The notes under the pieces were generated by a model. That model was not told the origin of the DNA and did not search any database. It was given only the letters and a program-made list of their open reading frames with translations. A DNA stretch of 6,627 nucleotides, from assembly GCA_003153875.1 (NCBI GenBank), contig PMBY01000069.1, positions 1,512 through 8,138 of the forward strand, written 5' to 3'. Source of the DNA: Myxococcales bacterium (GTDB lineage: Bacteria > Myxococcota > Polyangia > Fen-1088). Shown in pieces: positions 1 through 5,248 of the stretch (its first letter is position 1; every line of letters begins with the position of its first letter). Both the position numbers and the translations under genes were made by a program.

Positions 1-97
1 CCCGGGCCATCTCACCGCACAAGACACCGCCGCCACCCGTGATAGCAATTGTCTTTCCGGTGAAGTCATAGGCGCTGATGAAGCTCTTAGGGTCCAT
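1..97 (-). CDS. SDR-family oxidoreductase, N-terminal fragment (candidate D-mannonate oxidoreductase / fructuronate reductase)
   Basis: Only the first 32 codons are present; the gene continues past the left edge. The translation starts MDPKSFISAYDFTGK and runs into ITGGGGVLCGEMA, the glycine-rich NAD(P)-binding turn that opens the Rossmann fold of short-chain dehydrogenases. The ATG at 97-95 is preceded by AGGAG at 107-103 with a 5-nt gap, so the start is well supported. It begins 37 nt after the uxaE stop on the same strand, which suggests co-transcription. By context it may reduce D-fructuronate to D-mannonate with NAD(P)H in the cytosol, like the SDR-type UxuB (YjmF) of Bacillus subtilis, and the GGGGVLC stretch looks similar to that group from memory. 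The SDR family call is firm. The substrate is an inference from the neighbours, because the catalytic Ser-Tyr-Lys region lies outside the window. A different sugar-acid dehydrogenase is possible. Confidence 0.8.
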   Translation of the reverse strand, partial: MDPKSFISAYDFTGKTIAITGGGGVLCGEMAR

Positions 98-102
98 GGT
101 TG

Positions 103-107
103 CTCCT
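103..107 (-). promoter_or_regulatory. Shine-Dalgarno site of the SDR gene
   Basis: AGGAG on the minus strand, 5 nt before the ATG at 97. It lies inside the 37-nt gap after uxaE and fixes the SDR start. The PL1 lyase gene has the same motif at the same spacing. Confidence 0.75.
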
Positions 108-134
108 AACTGATGAGTCGAAAGGTCTCAAACG

Positions 135-1403
135 CTACCCGCCGGCTCCCAAGAACAACGGCTCGATGTGGCGCTTGAGGATGTTGTCGGTCACGTGGGA
201 TTCAATGCTGGTGCGATTGGATTTGAGCAGAGCCAAGTACTGCGGCTGCTTCTCGGCCGCCAGGCGGAAGCTGATGTGCACCATCTGGCGGAAGTGGATA
301 TTATAGTGCTTGCAGGCCTGGTTGTGTTCGAGCGTCTCGACATACTCCTGGGCGCTGAACGAATCCACCTCGGCCGGCGTGGGGAGCGCCGCGCGGTGGA
401 TGGCAATGACTGTGAGATAGGGCTTGGCCATCTCGTCGTGGCGGTCGTAGGCCTCGCGATACAGGGCCTTGGCAAATGCCAATCCTTCGCCCCCGGCCGC
501 GGCAAGCCCGATGACTTCCTCCAGCCAGGTGGTGCCCGCGGTCTTCAGGTGAAGACCGGCGTCAGCTTTCTTGATGGCCCGGTGGATGATTGGGTAAAGC
601 GAGAACTTGTCGCTGCCCGAATGAATGCTCAGCTTGAGCGATGCCGGCAGCCCGAAGGTCTTCCGGGCAAACGCCAAGACCGCGAGATCTTCCTCGAACT
701 CGCGGGCAAACCGCTGGCTGTCGCCCACGTAGTCGATCCCTTTGAGAAACTCGCCGGTGAACTTGGGCGCGACTGTGGCCACCGGGATCTTCTCGCGTGC
801 GGCCGCAGCCAGAATGAAGAACAGTTCGGCGGGCGTCTGCGGGAGGTTGGCCTCGTCAAAAGACACCTCGGTGACGAAGTTTCCCTCGCCCTTCGCCTGC
901 GCGATGTGGCGGTAGATACGGCCCGCCTCTTCGACCGCAAAAAGATACTTCGCGGCGATCGCTTGCAGAGACGCCGCAGTCACCGTCACCGGCTGGTCCA
1001 CACCGGGGATGCGCAGCGCACCTGCAAAGCGCTGCATTTCGCCGACGTACCTGGCGATGGCTGCGTCCGACGCAGACTTGCCGATGGAGTCCGCGACGTC
1101 GATGGTGAAGAAATCGCTGGTCCCGAGGAACTTGTCGACTGTGGCCAGGCCAATATGATCCGCGTCGACAAAATAGGCGTCGCTCCACTGACAGGACTTG
1201 ACCGCGGCATCTGCCTCGGCGCGTACGTCCTCAGGTCGTGTCCCGATCAGGGAGTGTTCGCGGTTCGACTTGTTCCACACCGGCGCGATCGCGACGCCAC
1301 GATCTTTGGCAGCTTGAAAGGCCCGCAACTGCGCCGTCCCTTCCAGGCCAAAGCGGTCACCAATCCCCATGGAGTACTTGGAGATAGTTTTTGTCATGGG
1401 CAT
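135..1403 (-). CDS. uxaE: Tagaturonate/fructuronate epimerase, UxaE family
   Basis: A 422-residue cytosolic protein with no signal peptide. It has the hallmarks I associate with proteins named tagaturonate epimerase (UxaE; activity shown in Thermotoga maritima): MGIGDRFGLEG at residues 12-22, PVWNKSNREHS at 41-51, YFVDADHIGL at 77-86, FFTIDVADSIGK at 98-109, SIHSGSDKFSLY at 259-270, HLKTAGTTWLEE at 285-296, and the His-rich stretch HNQACKHYNIHFRQMVHISF at 360-379. The reaction is interconversion of D-tagaturonate and D-fructuronate, letting galacturonate carbon enter the mannonate branch. The stop is TAG at 137-135. No in-frame start exists upstream of 1403 (a stop lies 10 codons earlier). 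A second ATG at 1397 is possible, but the only SD-like stretch (GGGAGG, about 14 nt upstream) is already far from the first ATG. It lies 215 nt downstream of the PL1 lyase gene and 37 nt before the SDR gene. The family call is firm. The exact substrate rests on family knowledge and on the neighbouring uxaC and lyases. Confidence 0.85.
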   Translation of the reverse strand: MPMTKTISKYSMGIGDRFGLEGTAQLRAFQAAKDRGVAIAPVWNKSNREHSLIGTRPEDVRAEADAAVKSCQWSDAYFVDADHIGLATVDKFLGTSDFFTIDVADSIGKSASDAAIARYVGEMQRFAGALRIPGVDQPVTVTAASLQAIAAKYLFAVEEAGRIYRHIAQAKGEGNFVTEVSFDEANLPQTPAELFFILAAAAREKIPVATVAPKFTGEFLKGIDYVGDSQRFAREFEEDLAVLAFARKTFGLPASLKLSIHSGSDKFSLYPIIHRAIKKADAGLHLKTAGTTWLEEVIGLAAAGGEGLAFAKALYREAYDRHDEMAKPYLTVIAIHRAALPTPAEVDSFSAQEYVETLEHNQACKHYNIHFRQMVHISFRLAAEKQPQYLALLKSNRTSIESHVTDNILKRHIEPLFLGAGG

Positions 1404-1407
1404 ATAG

Positions 1408-1433
1408 GGGAGCTGACCCTCCCTTTTGGGTCA
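1408..1433 (-). promoter_or_regulatory. Two mutually exclusive hairpins in the uxaE leader
   Basis: In the uxaE transcript, stem A pairs UGACCC with GGGUCA (6 bp, 8-nt loop, 1433-1414) and leaves the purine-rich AAAAGGGA in its loop. Stem B pairs GGGAG with CUCCC (5 bp, 6-nt loop, 1423-1408) and buries the only SD-like bases. The two stems share bases and cannot coexist. This is the geometry of a translational switch or of a DNA operator dyad. The pairing is visible in the sequence; any regulatory role is inference, and short GC-rich stems also arise by chance. Confidence 0.35.
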
Positions 1434-1442
1434 TCGCACGTG

Positions 1443-1490
1443 AGGATGTCCGATAATCACTCGGACGTCAACCGCGACACCCGGGTTGAC
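1443..1490 (-). promoter_or_regulatory. Possible internal promoter for uxaE with overlapping dyads
   Basis: On the minus strand, TTGACG (1471-1466) is a five-of-six match to a sigma-70 -35 box. It is followed after 17 nt by CATCCT (1448-1443), a weak -10 matching three of six positions. The -35 lies inside the perfect 7-bp dyad GTCAACC-N10-GGTTGAC (1467-1490), and the spacer holds GTCCGA-N7-TCGGAC (1448-1466). Dyads over the -35 and spacer would suit a repressor operator. The weak -10 keeps confidence low. If real, transcription would start near 1436 and give a leader of about 33 nt. Confidence 0.25.
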
Positions 1491-1618
1491 AGGCAGCGCC
1501 CTCCGACGGGAAACAGACCGGGCAGTCCATGAGGCGCGACCCTGGCGACTCGCTCCATTTCGGCCCGGCCCGCGCCATCTTCGCCGCGCGGCCAAGCCGC
1601 CCGTGGAATCCCCGAGGC

Positions 1619-3295
1619 CTACTTGCACTTCAGGGTAGCCAAACCCTTGCCCGCGCCGGCGACCGGCCGCAGACCATCGTGCACGCACTGGAACGGGTCC
1701 GCGGTATAGGTGTAGCCCAGCGCTACTGGGAAGGCCGCGGTCGTGGTCCAGTCGGTTGCGTTCACTGTGCCCGAGTTGCCCGCGTCCCACGTGATGCCGA
1801 AGGCATTGCCCGGAGATACGTCGGCTTTGCTCGCCAGGTTGTTGTTGCGCAGATCCCAGTAGCCGACTGCCGAACTGTCGCGCGCAGTCACTGGATTGAG
1901 CACCGTCTCGAAGTAGTTGCCCTCAACTAGCGAGTAGCCACCCATGCGGACGTTGACGCCCGAAACCATGACTTTGTAGAGGTAGTTATTGAGCATGTGA
2001 GAATAGCCGAAACGCTGCAAAGGAGTCCGAGAGCCGACGTTCTCAAAGAGATTGTGGTGAAAGGTGACGTGGCGAACCGGAGAATCGTCGTCACTGTAGC
2101 CGTTCAAGGAAACCTTGTGATGGTCGTGCATGTAGTTGTAGGAAATGGTGACGTTGTCGGCTCCCTTCTTGATGTCGATCATACCGTCGAAGGACGTGTC
2201 GCCCGCGCCGGCGCAATCGAGCATCGAACTGAACAGCTCATTGTGGTCGATCCAGATGTTCGTGGGAATGCCGCCACTCATTCCTTCCAGCGAAATCATG
2301 TCGGAATCACCACCGCCGGGGGTCAGGCCGATGGTCATGTTGCGAATGATGATGTTGCTTGAAGCAGCCGCGATGTGGATGCCAAAATTGGCGGCAGAGC
2401 CATCCGCACCCAGAATCGTGATGTTGCTCTTCTTCTTGATTTCAATGGTTTGAGCCGCCAAGGTGTGTTGCACGCAGGGATCGGAGATACTCGCGAAGTT
2501 AAATTTGCCTGTGTACTTGAGCACCAGACCGCCCGATCCCGAGTAGGCATCGATGGCTGCCTGCATGGCCGCCATGTCGGCGACACTCACCGCAGCGGCA
2601 CTGCCACCGCCGGTCGTGCCCTTGCCATAGCCAAGCGGGCTGGTTTCGGGGGCGCCGGTACTTGCCGAGGAGCCAGCCGCGCCTGCTCCGCCGCCACCTG
2701 AGCCACCGGCACGTGTGCCCGCGCCCCCGCCGCCGGCAGCACTCCCGCCAGCCCCGCCGGTCGCGGTACTGCCGCCCGCCGTCGTGGTGGAGCCGGCCGT
2801 CCTTGTGCCGCCGGCTGCCGTCGTGCCACCGGTTGCTTTGCTCCCGCCGGCTGCGGTCGTGCCACCGGTTGCCTGGCTCCCACCCGCTGCCGACGTGCCG
2901 CCCATGCTGGTGCTGCCACCGGTAGACGGGATCCCGCCGGTCATCGTGGTGCCGCCCGTTGCCGTTGTGCCGCCCGCGTCGGTGGTACCGCCCGTCGCCC
3001 GTGTGCCACCGAGCGACGTGGTGCCTGCTCCTGAAATCGTACCGCCTGTGACGGTCGATGCGCCGGCCGTGCTCCCACTCGCGACCGTCCCGCCAACCGG
3101 CTTGCTCCCGTCAGTCGAGGTTATGCCGCCCGCACTCGCAACACCGCCGGTCTGCGTGACTCCACCACTACCCGGCGCAGAGGTGCCCGCGGTCCCGCCG
3201 AGGGATGCGTCAAGAGCTTTCGCTGAAGAGCCCGATCCGCCGCAGGCACAGACGAGAAGGCAGAAACAGGGGAGGACTCTGAGGATCTTGGGCAT
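1619..3295 (-). CDS. Pectate lyase, polysaccharide lyase family 1, surface lipoprotein with Gly/Thr-rich linker
   Basis: A 558-residue exported protein. Residues 1-18 are a lipoprotein signal (hydrophobic core, then V-C-A-C with the candidate lipidated Cys18). Residues about 30-213 are a low-complexity Gly/Thr/Ser/Ala linker. Residues about 217-558 are a right-handed beta-helix of the PelC type, cleaving polygalacturonate by beta-elimination. Motifs line up with Dickeya PelC as I recall it: GDSDMI (Asp330 and Asp332, calcium), WIDHNELF at 348-355, DGMIDIK with Asp370 and Asp374 (calcium), HKVSLNG with Lys394 (PelC Lys190) and RTPLQR with Arg423 (catalytic Arg218) and Arg428. All look intact, so activity is likely. 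Domain cysteines Cys274, Cys361, Cys537 and Cys557 could form two disulfides. AGGAG 5 nt before the ATG at 3295 supports the start. It is divergent from the PL9 lyase and upstream of uxaE. The preferred pectin form (pectate or partly methylated) cannot be read from the sequence. Confidence 0.92.
   Translation of the reverse strand: MPKILRVLPCFCLLVCACGGSGSSAKALDASLGGTAGTSAPGSGGVTQTGGVASAGGITSTDGSKPVGGTVASGSTAGASTVTGGTISGAGTTSLGGTRATGGTTDAGGTTATGGTTMTGGIPSTGGSTSMGGTSAAGGSQATGGTTAAGGSKATGGTTAAGGTRTAGSTTTAGGSTATGGAGGSAAGGGGAGTRAGGSGGGGAGAAGSSASTGAPETSPLGYGKGTTGGGSAAAVSVADMAAMQAAIDAYSGSGGLVLKYTGKFNFASISDPCVQHTLAAQTIEIKKKSNITILGADGSAANFGIHIAAASSNIIIRNMTIGLTPGGGDSDMISLEGMSGGIPTNIWIDHNELFSSMLDCAGAGDTSFDGMIDIKKGADNVTISYNYMHDHHKVSLNGYSDDDSPVRHVTFHHNLFENVGSRTPLQRFGYSHMLNNYLYKVMVSGVNVRMGGYSLVEGNYFETVLNPVTARDSSAVGYWDLRNNNLASKADVSPGNAFGITWDAGNSGTVNATDWTTTAAFPVALGYTYTADPFQCVHDGLRPVAGAGKGLATLKCK
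2657..3208 (-). repeat. Low-complexity Gly/Thr linker tract of the PL1 lyase
   Basis: This stretch encodes residues about 30-213 and is built from degenerate GGT/TGG-type words rich in Gly, Thr, Ser and Ala. The clearest direct repeat is a 36-nt unit present twice in tandem (2843-2878 and 2807-2842), encoding S-Q/K-ATGGTTAAGG. It probably acts as a long flexible spacer that holds the lyase away from the outer membrane. The Thr/Ser density would allow O-glycosylation, which is inference. The high-GC opposite strand is stop-free over long stretches. Confidence 0.85.
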
Positions 3296-3300
3296 GGGCG

Positions 3301-3305
3301 CTCCT
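3301..3305 (-). promoter_or_regulatory. Shine-Dalgarno site of the PL1 lyase
   Basis: AGGAG on the minus strand, 5 nt before the ATG at 3295. It supports the chosen start, which is also the first Met of a complete lipoprotein signal. Confidence 0.75.
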
Positions 3306-3325
3306 GGGTTTCTCGTTTCTTATCG

Positions 3326-3354
3326 AGTGTACGTGATGTTCTATTTGGTGCCCA
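3326..3354 (-). promoter_or_regulatory. Candidate sigma-70-like promoter of the PL1 - uxaE - SDR unit
   Basis: On the minus strand, TGGGCA (3354-3349, four of six to TTGACA), a 17-nt spacer, then TACACT (3331-3326, four of six to TATAAT with the key A2 and T6). This would start transcription near 3319, giving a leader of about 24 nt with the Shine-Dalgarno inside it. Spacing is ideal but the hexamers are weak, so this is a tentative call. Confidence 0.3.
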
Positions 3355-3449
3355 CGGGGAGTCTTTCTTTCGCCTGCCAGCGCTGTGGCGATTGTCGACG
3401 GCGGTTTCGGCCGAAGAAGTCCGAGGAAGCGGGCACTCAACATCGACAC

Positions 3450-3454
3450 GGGAG
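3450..3454 (+). promoter_or_regulatory. Shine-Dalgarno site that decides the PL9 lyase start
   Basis: GGGAG ends 8 nt before the ATG at 3463, but only 2 nt before the ATG at 3457 and far downstream of the in-frame GTG at 3385. It therefore selects 3463, which gives the lipoprotein signal MKRRLVLGLGFG directly. Confidence 0.7.
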
Positions 3455-3462
3455 AAATGACG

Positions 3463-5193
3463 ATGAAGCGCAGGCTTGTTCTGGGACTTGGATTTGGCGC
3501 CCTGCTCACGCTCGGTCTGTTGACCGAGGGCTGCAGCAGCGACTCGAATGGCGGAGCTGGCGGCGCCACGGGTAGTGCCGGCACGACGGCCGGCGCAGGC
3601 TCAATGCAGACGGGCGGCACCCCTTCGGGTGGGACCACGGTTGCAGCAGGCGGAACGACCACGTCGCCGGGCGGGACCACGGTCGCGGCAGGGGGAACGA
3701 CGACCTCGCCGGGTGGGACCACGGCTGCGGCAGGCGGAACGACGACGTCGCCGGGCGGAACCACGTCCGTACCTGGGGGCGCGACAACGCCATCAGGGGG
3801 CACGACCTCAGCGGGGGGAACGACACGGGTTTCCAGCGCGACCGCTTCCTCAGTCGGCGCGGCGACCGGCGGCAGCAGCCCGGCCGGTGGGTCCACGAAA
3901 GCGACCGGCGGGAGCATGCGGACCGGCGGCACAAGCAGCGCGACCGGCGGTTCAACGACCGCCGTGGGAGGAACCACGACCGCAGGGGGCTCGACCGCAA
4001 CCGGCGGAACGAGCAAGACAGGCGGAAGCACGGCAACAGGGGGATCCTCAGCCGGCGGCACGACCAGTACCGGAGGCTGTGACGTCTGGGTGGCGTCCGA
4101 TGGAAACGACACCAATCCCGGCACACAAGCCTCCCCGGTCGCGACGCTTGCGCATGGCTATGATCTGTTGTGTCCGCCCACCGCCGGGGCCGCAAATGGA
4201 GCCATCTGCGCGGGCAACCTGTCGACCATGTGTGTGAAAGCGGGAACCTATCCGCTCGCGGCTCGATTTCAAACCAAGAAGACCAGGATGGGAACCGCGT
4301 CGAGAATCATCACCATCCAGACGGACCCAGCCGCGGCAAGCAAGCCCGTGCTCGATTTCGCAACCCAGCCGCAAGTCAAGACCTGCGATCCCGGCGGCAC
4401 CATGAACAAGAGCACCATTCTCAACGCCGACGGCAGTGCCGCCGACGACCAGACCAATCACGGGGGCGTGGATTTGTCCGCCGACTACTATGTATTCAAG
4501 GGCTTTGAAGTGAAGAATGCCAACGGCTGGGGCATCAGCGTGCAAGGCCAGCACATCACTGTTCAGGAGTGCGACGTTCACAACAACGGCGACTGTGGCA
4601 TTAGCGTCCGCGCGGGATCGGGCTATGCCAACAGTGGGATGAACAACACGATTGTGAATTGCGATTCGCACCAGAACGCGGACAAACCCTGCAATGGAGC
4701 CAACGCGGATGGATTCTGCGCCAAGGAGAACTCAGCCACGGCGGGCTCGGGCAACGTCTTTGATGGCTGCCGATCCTGGGACAATGCCGACGACGGATTT
4801 GACTTCTACGGCTGGACCTCGCCCATCACGGTGAAGAACTCATGGACATTCAACATGGGAGCCACGACGGCAGGGTCTGGCAGCAATGGCAACGGATTCA
4901 AGATGGGTGGGAACGACGTGTCCGCTGCGCATGTCATGTCCAATGACTTTGCCTTTGACAACAACCAGGACAAGGGCGGCTCCCATATCTCCGACTGGGG
5001 CTTCACCAACAACTCCAACCCAGCGGCCATGACCTGCAGTAAGTGCGGCGCGTGGAACAACACCAATTCCAACGGCGGGGATTTCCAGGGCATCACCGTT
5101 CAGAATCGGGTCACCGCCTCGGCCACATCGGCGAAAGCGGCCGCGGCCAAACGCAACCCAGACGGAAGCCTGCCAGACATCACGACCCTGTGA
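3463..5193 (+). CDS. Pectate lyase, polysaccharide lyase family 9, surface lipoprotein with Gly/Thr-rich linker
   Basis: A 576-residue exported protein from the ATG at 3463. Residues 1-24 are a lipoprotein signal (MKRR, hydrophobic core, L-T-E-G-C with candidate lipidated Cys24). Residues about 29-204 are a Gly/Thr/Ser linker, and about 206-576 a parallel beta-helix opening with DVWVASDGNDTNPGT, typical of pectate-lyase-like folds. The PL9 active-site set, as known from Dickeya PelL/Pel9A, is present: NADGFCAK with Asp416 (calcium, PelL Asp209), WDNADDGFDFY with Asp443, Asp444 and Asp447 (calcium, Asp233/234/237), and NGNGFKMGG with Lys480 (catalytic base, Lys273). Endo- or exo-cleavage of polygalacturonate is expected; which one is unclear. 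The domain holds 13 cysteines, including a CSKC near the C-terminus, suggesting disulfides or a bound metal outside the cell. It precedes uxaC by 55 nt on the same strand. Confidence 0.9.
   Translation: MKRRLVLGLGFGALLTLGLLTEGCSSDSNGGAGGATGSAGTTAGAGSMQTGGTPSGGTTVAAGGTTTSPGGTTVAAGGTTTSPGGTTAAAGGTTTSPGGTTSVPGGATTPSGGTTSAGGTTRVSSATASSVGAATGGSSPAGGSTKATGGSMRTGGTSSATGGSTTAVGGTTTAGGSTATGGTSKTGGSTATGGSSAGGTTSTGGCDVWVASDGNDTNPGTQASPVATLAHGYDLLCPPTAGAANGAICAGNLSTMCVKAGTYPLAARFQTKKTRMGTASRIITIQTDPAAASKPVLDFATQPQVKTCDPGGTMNKSTILNADGSAADDQTNHGGVDLSADYYVFKGFEVKNANGWGISVQGQHITVQECDVHNNGDCGISVRAGSGYANSGMNNTIVNCDSHQNADKPCNGANADGFCAKENSATAGSGNVFDGCRSWDNADDGFDFYGWTSPITVKNSWTFNMGATTAGSGSNGNGFKMGGNDVSAAHVMSNDFAFDNNQDKGGSHISDWGFTNNSNPAAMTCSKCGAWNNTNSNGGDFQGITVQNRVTASATSAKAAAAKRNPDGSLPDITTL
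3547..4074 (+). repeat. Low-complexity Gly/Thr linker tract of the PL9 lyase
   Basis: This stretch encodes residues about 29-204, with recurring GGTT, GGST and ATGG words, and joins the lipidated N-terminus to the beta-helix. It has the same composition and length class as the PL1 linker on the opposite strand, so the two tracts form a loose inverted pair about 340 bp apart. It is probably a flexible surface tether. The local repeats could expand or contract by slippage. Confidence 0.85.
3628..3753 (+). repeat. Three tandem 42-bp units in the PL9 linker
   Basis: Three in-frame copies (3628-3669, 3670-3711, 3712-3753) encode GGTTVAAGGTTTSP, GGTTVAAGGTTTSP and GGTTAAAGGTTTSP, followed by a decayed partial copy (GGTTSVP). 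Copies 1 and 2 differ at six bases, all silent third positions. Copy 3 differs from copy 1 at three bases, only one of which changes a residue (Val to Ala). Confidence 0.9.
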
Positions 5194-5248
5194 CATCTGG
5201 GCGCCGCCGCTTTCCTTCGAAGCTCACCTGCGGTAGCCTTGCGCCACC

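Larger units (their letters stand above)
1404..1618 (-). other. Intergenic spacer between PL1 lyase and uxaE, rich in inverted repeats
   Basis: No convincing coding sequence. Four perfect inverted repeats lie nearest uxaE: GGGAG/CTCCC (1408-1412, 1419-1423), TGACCC/GGGTCA (1414-1419, 1428-1433), GTCCGA/TCGGAC (1448-1453, 1461-1466) and GTCAACC/GGTTGAC (1467-1473, 1484-1490). Next to the lyase stop, GCGGC/GCCGC with a 3-nt loop (1588-1600) could form a hairpin about 20 nt after the lyase coding end. No T-run follows it on the minus strand, so it is not a standard intrinsic terminator. Read-through from the lyase into uxaE is therefore plausible, with or without an internal promoter. The segment from about 1491 to 1587 shows nothing I can name. 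Confidence 0.6.
3296..3462. promoter_or_regulatory. Divergent promoter region between the PL1 and PL9 lyase genes
   Basis: This 167-nt gap must drive both transcription units outward. It contains the PL1 Shine-Dalgarno (3301-3305), a candidate minus-strand promoter (3326-3354), the perfect palindromes CAGCGCTG (3378-3385) and TTCGGCCGAA (3406-3415), and the PL9 Shine-Dalgarno (3450-3454). I found no plus-strand -35/-10 pair worth calling and no match to the known KdgR or ExuR/UxuR operators. The 10-bp palindrome lies 47 nt before the PL9 start and is the best operator candidate. Shared control of both units is inferred from the arrangement. Confidence 0.6.

Noticed and set aside
110..134. Hammerhead-ribozyme-like core (CTGATGAGTCGAAA) on the plus strand
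   Set aside because: Only 3 nt separate CTGATGA from GAAA, so stem II cannot form, and no matching stem I/III arms or cleavage triplet were found. The strand is also antisense to the operon.
1486..1491. Perfect TTGACA -35 hexamer on the plus strand
   Set aside because: No -10-like hexamer follows at 16-18 nt, and no plus-strand gene lies downstream before the PL1 coding region, which is on the minus strand.
168..1532. Long open frame (454 codons) on the plus strand opposite uxaE
   Set aside because: It mirrors a clearly homologous gene on the other strand, has no recognisable domain, and is explained by high GC with few stops in the complementary frame.
1588..1600. Intrinsic terminator after the PL1 lyase
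   Set aside because: A 5-bp GC stem with a 3-nt loop is present, but no T-run follows it on the minus strand.
3385..3462. Upstream GTG start (3385) or ATG (3457) for the PL9 lyase
   Set aside because: The GTG adds 26 residues with charged sequence before the signal peptide, and the 3457 ATG is only 2 nt from the GGGAG site. The ATG at 3463 has proper spacing and gives a clean lipoprotein signal.
2715..3575. Plus-strand open frame encoding a Val/Pro-rich protein (VPPVAVVPPA-like)
   Set aside because: It is the reverse complement of the PL1 Gly/Thr linker; GGN/ACN codons read backwards give Pro and Val codons and no stops. It carries no signal or independent support.
2657..4074. CRISPR-like or satellite-like repeat array
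   Set aside because: The repeats are in frame, code for Gly/Thr linker peptide, and have no constant repeat/unique spacer pattern.
3210..4124. Minus-strand open frame encoding a Pro/Val-rich protein
   Set aside because: The same artefact over the PL9 linker. It also overlaps the divergent promoter and the PL1 start.
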